From the NCBI RefSeq assembly GCF_014191055.1, contig NZ_JACHWB010000012.1, positions 25,715 through 89,714 on the forward strand: 64,000 nucleotides of DNA, given 5' to 3'. A program made the translations under genes and the position numbers. The DNA is from Microvirga lupini (GTDB lineage Bacteria > Pseudomonadota > Alphaproteobacteria > Rhizobiales > Beijerinckiaceae). The notes under the pieces were generated by a model. It saw only the letters and a list, made by a program, of their open reading frames with translations. It had not been told where the DNA came from and ran no database searches. Each line of letters begins with the position of its first letter. Position 1 is the first letter of the stretch. Shown here piece after piece: positions 59,838 through 64,000 of this stretch.

Positions 59838-61010
59838 TCAGGAACTCGCGCACGCAGCCGCGAGCCGCCGCATGAAGGCCGCGCCTGCCTCAAGCTGGTC
59901 CAACGTGATGTATTCATCCGGCTGATGCGCCTGATCGATGGAGCCGGGGCCGCAAACGACAGTCGGAATGCCTGCCGCCTGATAGTGACCTGCCTCCGTG
60001 CCGAAGGGGACAGTCTGCGTGTGGTTCTTGCCGGCAAGCCGGAGGGCGAAGATCTCCGCGAACGATCCCGGCTCCGGTGCAAGGCCCGGCACCGCCACCT
60101 CAAGCTTCGTCTCGACTCGTCCGAACTCTCCGAAGCGGTTGAGGCGCTTGAGCGCGACCTCCTCCACAAACTTGGTGAGCCGGTTCGGGATCTCTTCCGG
60201 GTCGAGACTCGGCAGGCCGCGGAACTCCCAATGGAAGCTGCAGGATTTTGACAGGATATTGCGCGCCGTGCCACCTGCAATCGTCCCCACATGCACGGTC
60301 GTGTAAGGCGGATCGAAGCGCCCGCTGGTGTCGCCGCGCTCCATCATCTCGTCGGCGATGCGATTGAGCTCTGCAATCAGCTCGGCCGCCGTCATCACGG
60401 CGCTGGCACCGAGATAGGGCTTAGATGAATGCGCCTCGAAGCCGTGCACCGTGGTGCTGAAGGTGACGACGCTTTTGTGTGCATCGACCACTTCGAGCAT
60501 CGTCGGCTCTCCGACGATGGCGGCTTTTGGCAGCGGCAGATCGTGACCGAGGCGCCGGATCACGTCGACCACACCGAGGCAGGTCGTCTCCTCATCATAG
60601 GACAGCAGGATGTGAATCGGTGTGGTGAGGTCCGCGGCCTGGAACTCCGGGATCAGAGCCAGGGCGAGCGCATCGAAAGCCTTCATGTCCACCGCGCCGC
60701 GTCCATAGGCGCGCCCATTTTCAACTCTTAGCGTGAAGGGATCCGTCGTCCAGGTCTGTCCCGTCACTGGCACCACGTCCGTATGGCCGGAGAGGACGAT
60801 CCCGCCGCGATCCTGCGGGCCGATCGTTGCATAGAGGGCCGCCTTGTCGCCCGCCTCGTTCGGCACCCGCACATAAGGCACATCCCAGCTCTGCAGGTAA
60901 TCTTCCACGAAGTCGATGAGCGGCAGATTCGACTTCGAGCTTACCGTGTCGAACGACACGAGCTTCGCCAGCATTTCGAGCGGCGTGAGCCGCTGGCCTT
61001 TGGATGACAT
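59838..61010 (-). CDS. argE: Acetylornithine deacetylase ArgE
   Basis: Metal-dependent M20-family enzyme that removes the acetyl group from N-acetylornithine, producing ornithine for the argF product. GHTDVVP and YDEETTCLGV carry the metal ligands and catalytic acid; the dimerisation lid lies around 180-290. PFGTEAGHYQAAGIPTVVCG and GPGSIDQAHQPDEYI complete the metal site. Its 390 residues are typical. It lies 9 bp after apaG on the same strand and near but not within argDF. Confidence 0.93.
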   Translation of the reverse strand: MSSKGQRLTPLEMLAKLVSFDTVSSKSNLPLIDFVEDYLQSWDVPYVRVPNEAGDKAALYATIGPQDRGGIVLSGHTDVVPVTGQTWTTDPFTLRVENGRAYGRGAVDMKAFDALALALIPEFQAADLTTPIHILLSYDEETTCLGVVDVIRRLGHDLPLPKAAIVGEPTMLEVVDAHKSVVTFSTTVHGFEAHSSKPYLGASAVMTAAELIAELNRIADEMMERGDTSGRFDPPYTTVHVGTIAGGTARNILSKSCSFHWEFRGLPSLDPEEIPNRLTKFVEEVALKRLNRFGEFGRVETKLEVAVPGLAPEPGSFAEIFALRLAGKNHTQTVPFGTEAGHYQAAGIPTVVCGPGSIDQAHQPDEYITLDQLEAGAAFMRRLAAACASS

Positions 61011-61019
61011 TGGGGAACC

Positions 61020-61412
61020 TCAGTGCAGCACGCGCTTTGTGCGCGGAATATCGAGTGAGAAGGCCGGGATTTCGGCGTCGAAGGTCTCGCCGCCCGCGGT
61101 CTCCATCAGGTAGGTGCCCTGCATGGTGCCGCTCGGCGTGGTCAGAGGACAGCCGCTTGTATAGCTGAAGCTTTCGCCCGGTCCTAGTACCGGCTCCTCT
61201 CCGACCACGCCCGTGCCGCGCACCTCCTGCACATGGCCGTGCTCGTCGGTGATCTGCCAGTGGCGGGCGCGCAGCTGGACCCGCTCCAGGCTCGTGTTGA
61301 TGATTTCCACCGTATAGGCAAAGAAATAGCGGCCGTCGTCAGGAGAGGATTCTTCGGGCATGTAGCGGGGTGTCACCGTCACAGAGATGCCGCGGGTCAC
61401 AGCCTTGTACAT
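61020..61412 (-). CDS. apaG: ApaG protein
   Basis: Small beta-sandwich protein of the ApaG/DUF525 family; linked in enterobacteria to magnesium/cobalt tolerance, but its biochemical role is unsettled. The product MYKAVTRGISVTVTPRYMPE continues with YFFAYTVEIINTS and GPGESFSYTSGCPLTTPSGT, the family core. Its 130 residues are standard. It leads argE by 9 bp, so both are probably one transcript. Confidence 0.95.
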   Translation of the reverse strand: MYKAVTRGISVTVTPRYMPEESSPDDGRYFFAYTVEIINTSLERVQLRARHWQITDEHGHVQEVRGTGVVGEEPVLGPGESFSYTSGCPLTTPSGTMQGTYLMETAGGETFDAEIPAFSLDIPRTKRVLH

Positions 61413-61500
61413 GAGCTGCCTTCAGCCAGTAGAGGAGTTCGACCGGACCGTGGTAAGGCCCTCCTTACACCTCGTCAATCGAGGCCAAGGAGAACGGGCC

Positions 61501-62130
61501 ATGCTCGACGGATGGGTGCGACGCAGGATCGATCCGCCGCTGGATCGGCTGGGGCAGGGCTTGGCGCAGGCCGGCATCTCCGCCAATGCCGTGACTCTGG
61601 CAGGGCTGGGAGTGGGACTGGCTGCAGCCCTCATGATCGTGCTTGAACTTGAGGCTGTGGCGCTCGCCCTCTTCGGCCTCAACAGGCTCCTCGATGGCCT
61701 CGATGGCGCCATTGCCCGTTCGACCCGGCGCACGGACCGGGGCGGCTTTCTCGACATCGTCCTCGATTTTGCCATTTACGGGGCCATTCCTCTGGCTTTT
61801 GCTCTGCGCGATCCGGGCACCTTCGCTCTGCCGGCGGCGGTCCTCCTGTTCTCCTTCTATGTCAATGGAGCGAGCTTCCTCGCCTTCGCGGCTGTCGCCG
61901 CCAAGCGCAGTATGACCAGCGATGTCCGGGGCATTAAATCCATCTACTTCACGGCCGGCTTCATGGAGGGCACGGAAACCATCCTGTTCTTCGCTGCCAT
62001 GATCGCGCTCCCGGGGCATTTTCCGGTGCTGGCTTACGCATTCGCCGGGCTGACCGTGATGAGTGCGCTCGCCCGCATCACCCTGGCTTGGCACGCCTTT
62101 CGGGATGAGCCTATTGAGGAAAGCGATTGA
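61501..62130 (+). CDS. CDP-alcohol phosphatidyltransferase family protein
   Basis: Integral membrane enzyme that would transfer a phosphatidyl group from a CDP-lipid to an alcohol. The signature DG-x2-AR-x8-G-x3-D-x3-D is read in LDGLDGAIARSTRRTDRGGF followed by LDIVLD. About six helices in 209 residues. I start at ATG 61501 (MLDGWVRRRIDPPLDRL), preceded by AAGGAG; the longer frame upstream overlaps apaG. The acceptor alcohol cannot be told from sequence. Confidence 0.88.
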   Translation: MLDGWVRRRIDPPLDRLGQGLAQAGISANAVTLAGLGVGLAAALMIVLELEAVALALFGLNRLLDGLDGAIARSTRRTDRGGFLDIVLDFAIYGAIPLAFALRDPGTFALPAAVLLFSFYVNGASFLAFAAVAAKRSMTSDVRGIKSIYFTAGFMEGTETILFFAAMIALPGHFPVLAYAFAGLTVMSALARITLAWHAFRDEPIEESD

Positions 62131-62196
62131 GAATTCCGTAACAAGGCTTAGAGGATACTGTCAGGCTCAATATTTCAAGGACGGCAGGGCTCTCGG

Positions 62197-63297
62197 ATGA
62201 CGGACATGGTTGCGTTGAAGGACGGAATCCAATCGGCTGATGCCATCATGCGCCTTGCGGAAGCGGGAGCCATCAAGCCCGAGACGCCCTTCGCGTCCGA
62301 TCAGATCCAGCCGGCGAGCTTGGATCTCCGATTGGGCCGAAGGGCCTATCGCGTCCGTGCCAGCTTCCTGCCGGGGCGTAACCATACGGTTCAGGATCGC
62401 CTCGACCAGCTGAGCTTCCATGAGATCGACCTGAGCCGGGGTGCGATCCTGGAGACCGGGAGCGTCTATATCGCGGAGCTCCAGGAGGAACTGGCCCTGC
62501 CGGAGAATCTCTCAGCGGCGGCAAACCCCAAGAGCTCGACGGGCCGCATCGACGTCTTCACCCGCGTCATTACCGATCACAGCCAGGAATTCGATACCAT
62601 TGGAGCCGGCTATCGCGGTCGCCTCTACGCCGAGATCTCGCCGCGCACCTTCCCGGTGCTGGTCCGGACCGGCACGCGCCTGTCCCAGTTGCGCCTGCGC
62701 AAGGGCGAGGTGCGCCTGAGCGATGCAGAACTCTTGGACCTTCATCAGCGCGAGCGGGTGGTGACGTCCGCCGAGCCCTCGATCCAGGATGGCGTGGCGG
62801 TCAGCGTGGATCTTGCCGGCTTTGGGCCGGACAACCTGATCGGCTATCGGGCCAAGCGGCACACGGGGCTTGTCGATGTGGACAAGCCGGGCTCCTGCCG
62901 CGTCGCCGATTTCTGGGAACCGCTTTACGCGGATTCATCCCGCACCCTGATTCTGGATCCGGGGCAGTTCTATATCCTCGCCTCCAAGGAGGCGGTGCAT
63001 GTTCCGCCGGATTACGCCGCCGAGATGGTGCCCTTCGATCCTCTCGTGGGTGAATTCCGTGTTCATTATGCAGGCTTCTTCGATCCGGGCTTCGGCCATG
63101 CGGAGGCAGGAGGGGAGGGGGCCCGGGCCGTTCTCGAAGTGCGCTCCCGCGACGTGCCGTTCATCCTGGAGGATGGACAGATCGTCGGTCGCCTCGTCTA
63201 TGAACGCATGGCCGAGCGGCCCAGGGTGCTCTACGGTGCCGGGGTAGGCTCGAACTACCAGGCCCAAGGGCTGAAGCTCTCGAAGCACTTCCGCTGA
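62197..63297 (+). CDS. dcd: 2'-deoxycytidine 5'-triphosphate deaminase, two-domain type
   Basis: Converts dCTP to dUTP for thymidylate synthesis. At 366 residues it is about twice the E. coli length and holds two dUTPase-like beta domains, a form found in alphaproteobacteria. The first (about 15-190) contains QIQPASLDLRLGRRAYRVRA and ANPKSSTGRIDVFTRVITDH; the second (about 215-366) contains FYILASKEAVHVPPDYAAEM and HYAGFFDPGFG. Which half is catalytic is not clear by eye. A tRNA-Gly gene lies 57 bp downstream. Confidence 0.9.
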   Translation: MTDMVALKDGIQSADAIMRLAEAGAIKPETPFASDQIQPASLDLRLGRRAYRVRASFLPGRNHTVQDRLDQLSFHEIDLSRGAILETGSVYIAELQEELALPENLSAAANPKSSTGRIDVFTRVITDHSQEFDTIGAGYRGRLYAEISPRTFPVLVRTGTRLSQLRLRKGEVRLSDAELLDLHQRERVVTSAEPSIQDGVAVSVDLAGFGPDNLIGYRAKRHTGLVDVDKPGSCRVADFWEPLYADSSRTLILDPGQFYILASKEAVHVPPDYAAEMVPFDPLVGEFRVHYAGFFDPGFGHAEAGGEGARAVLEVRSRDVPFILEDGQIVGRLVYERMAERPRVLYGAGVGSNYQAQGLKLSKHFR

Positions 63298-63354
63298 TCC
63301 TTTGAGCTGGCCCCCTTGCAGGGTCGCCGAAAGACCGGATATGAATAAAGGCGC

Positions 63355-63429
63355 GCGGGCGTAGTTCAGAGGTAGAACGTCAGCTTCCCAAGCTGAATGT
63401 CGTGGGTTCGATTCCCATCGCCCGCTCCA
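63355..63429 (+). tRNA. tRNA-Gly (CCC)
   Basis: Acceptor GCGGGCG / CGCCCGC, D-arm GTTC / GAAC, anticodon stem TCAGC / GCTGA with loop TTCCCAA (anticodon CCC), T-arm GTGGG TTCGATT CCCAT, discriminator T and encoded CCA at 63427-63429. A complete cloverleaf. Confidence 0.95.
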
Positions 63430-63763
63430 AAACCTTTCACATTTGAAGCAAAGGCTGGCGGAACGGCGTTTCCGTTTACCTTGGCTGCCAGGGAGAGAGG
63501 AAAAAGGCTTAGTTGCGCGGCTCCCGGGTGTTGACAAACCAACCGTGAATCGACATATCCGCAGCCCCGCCGGAATTCAGTTCGGGCGAGCTTCAATCTT
63601 AAAAGACGCCGACGCTGCCGAGGTCTCCGGATCACGCTGTTCTTTCGGGTCTTGATCGGTGATCCCAGAGGGATCTGATCTGCGGCACGAGCCATGAGCG
63701 CCAGTATATGGTAGTTCTCCATGGCTCCTCTGACGAAACCGAGAACGTTTCAGATCGATGTCA

Positions 63764-63777
63764 TTGATCTGGATCAA
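63764..63777. promoter_or_regulatory. FNR/FixK-type box
   Basis: TTGAT-CTGG-ATCAA matches the established FNR/FixK consensus TTGAT-N4-ATCAA exactly, and on the minus strand reads TTGATCCAGATCAA. Its target gene is unclear: the minus-strand ATG at 63722 or something to the right, beyond the window. Confidence 0.6.
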
Positions 63778-63882
63778 GTAGACGCAAAGACGAAAACCGT
63801 CTTTGCGAACGATGAAGCTTGTCGTACTATTGGATCCTGACGCTAGGCGACGCTAATTTCGAAAAATCTTCGGAAAAAGATG

Positions 63883-63911
63883 TTGACCTAGGGAAGGGGT
63901 TCGGATAGAAC
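63883..63911 (+). promoter_or_regulatory. Possible rRNA-operon promoter and leader at window end
   Basis: TTGACC (63883-63888), 17 bp, TAGAAC (63906-63911), preceded by an AT-rich upstream stretch (TTTCGAAAAATCTTCGGAAA). The following 90 bp have no frame and end ATGGTTTGAGGTTC, reminiscent of the leader just before 16S rRNA in this group. The 16S gene itself would start outside the window. Confidence 0.35.
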
Positions 63912-64000
63912 ATCTTCATCGACGGCGGCCACTGAGTGGCTGGCCTGACGGGGCCTTGAGGATCCTGAGCGCTTTGGGCGACTGGGATGGTTTGAGGTTC

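Larger units (their letters stand above)
63430..64000. other. 571-bp region after tRNA-Gly; no clear gene
   Basis: Holds a minus-strand frame (start ATG 63722 with AGAGGAG) that runs through the tRNA in antisense, an FNR-type box, a 10-bp hairpin (CGCAAAGACG / CGTCTTTGCG, 63783-63807) and a promoter-like sequence near the end. I call no protein here. Confidence 0.5.

Noticed and set aside
63366..63722. Minus-strand 118-codon protein gene
   Set aside because: Despite a good SD and an upstream FNR-type box, most of the frame is antisense to tRNA-Gly and its flank, so I list only the regulatory site.

Overview
The window (about 63 % G+C by eye) looks like a chromosomal segment of an alphaproteobacterium of the order Hyphomicrobiales, most likely Methylobacteriaceae (Microvirga-like). 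Reasons are GcrA with GANTC sites, a serC-serA pair behind a two-hairpin serC leader RNA, LexA boxes of the alphaproteobacterial GTTC-N7-GTTC type, a general-stress sigma (EcfG) promoter of the form GGAAC-N16-CGTT, and a phoR-pstSCAB-phoU-phoB cluster. The genus is inference; no rRNA lies inside the window.

Layout. 1-5.7 kb: cpoB (5' end missing), tilS, ftsH, glmM, a conserved envelope/housekeeping block. 5.7-10.3 kb (minus): RND pump and its membrane fusion protein. 10.5-14.4 kb: serC leader, serC, serA, purU. 14.6-20.6 kb: a SplB-like radical SAM gene with a LexA box, a small GT2-like protein, an unknown protein, moaB, an EamA transporter, a class I amidotransferase, an 84-residue protein and a DUF305 protein. 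21.5-23.4 kb: an RTX protein with seven DGGW repeats. 23.6-28.5 kb: purA, a membrane-anchored unknown, rpoH, rluD, tRNA-Glu. 29.6-33.1 kb: a 1161-residue RTX protein with two long tandem modules. 33.2-33.8 kb: a mini-operon of three very small proteins behind an EcfG-type promoter. 33.9-37.0 kb: a DctPQM TRAP transporter. 37.3-41.3 kb: metZ, rfbD, ggt. 41.5-48.8 kb: a small protein, an MFS transporter, a lytic transglycosylase, a BtuF-like binding protein, cobP, a PAS/HWE kinase and a UPF0104-type membrane protein. 48.9-55.6 kb: the complete phosphate-sensing and Pst uptake cluster with a three-repeat Pho box. 55.7-63.3 kb: gcrA, argD-argF-hslO, apaG-argE, a CDP-alcohol phosphatidyltransferase and a two-domain dCTP deaminase. 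63.4-64.0 kb: tRNA-Gly, an FNR/FixK-type box, and at the very end what may be the promoter and leader of an rRNA operon.

Several gene groups act together: serC/serA/purU in serine and one-carbon metabolism, argD/argF/argE in ornithine and citrulline formation, the Pst-Pho cluster in phosphate response, and btuF-like/cobP in cobalamin metabolism. The most interesting material is regulatory or very small: the EcfG-driven micro-operon (33.27-33.81 kb), the LexA-controlled SplB-like gene (15.88 kb), a LexA-overlapped promoter with no recognisable gene behind it (20.89 kb), a perfect 30-bp palindrome in front of metZ (38.53 kb), and an FNR-type box facing a dubious reading frame (63.77 kb). No CRISPR array, insertion sequence, transposase, integrase or phage gene was seen.
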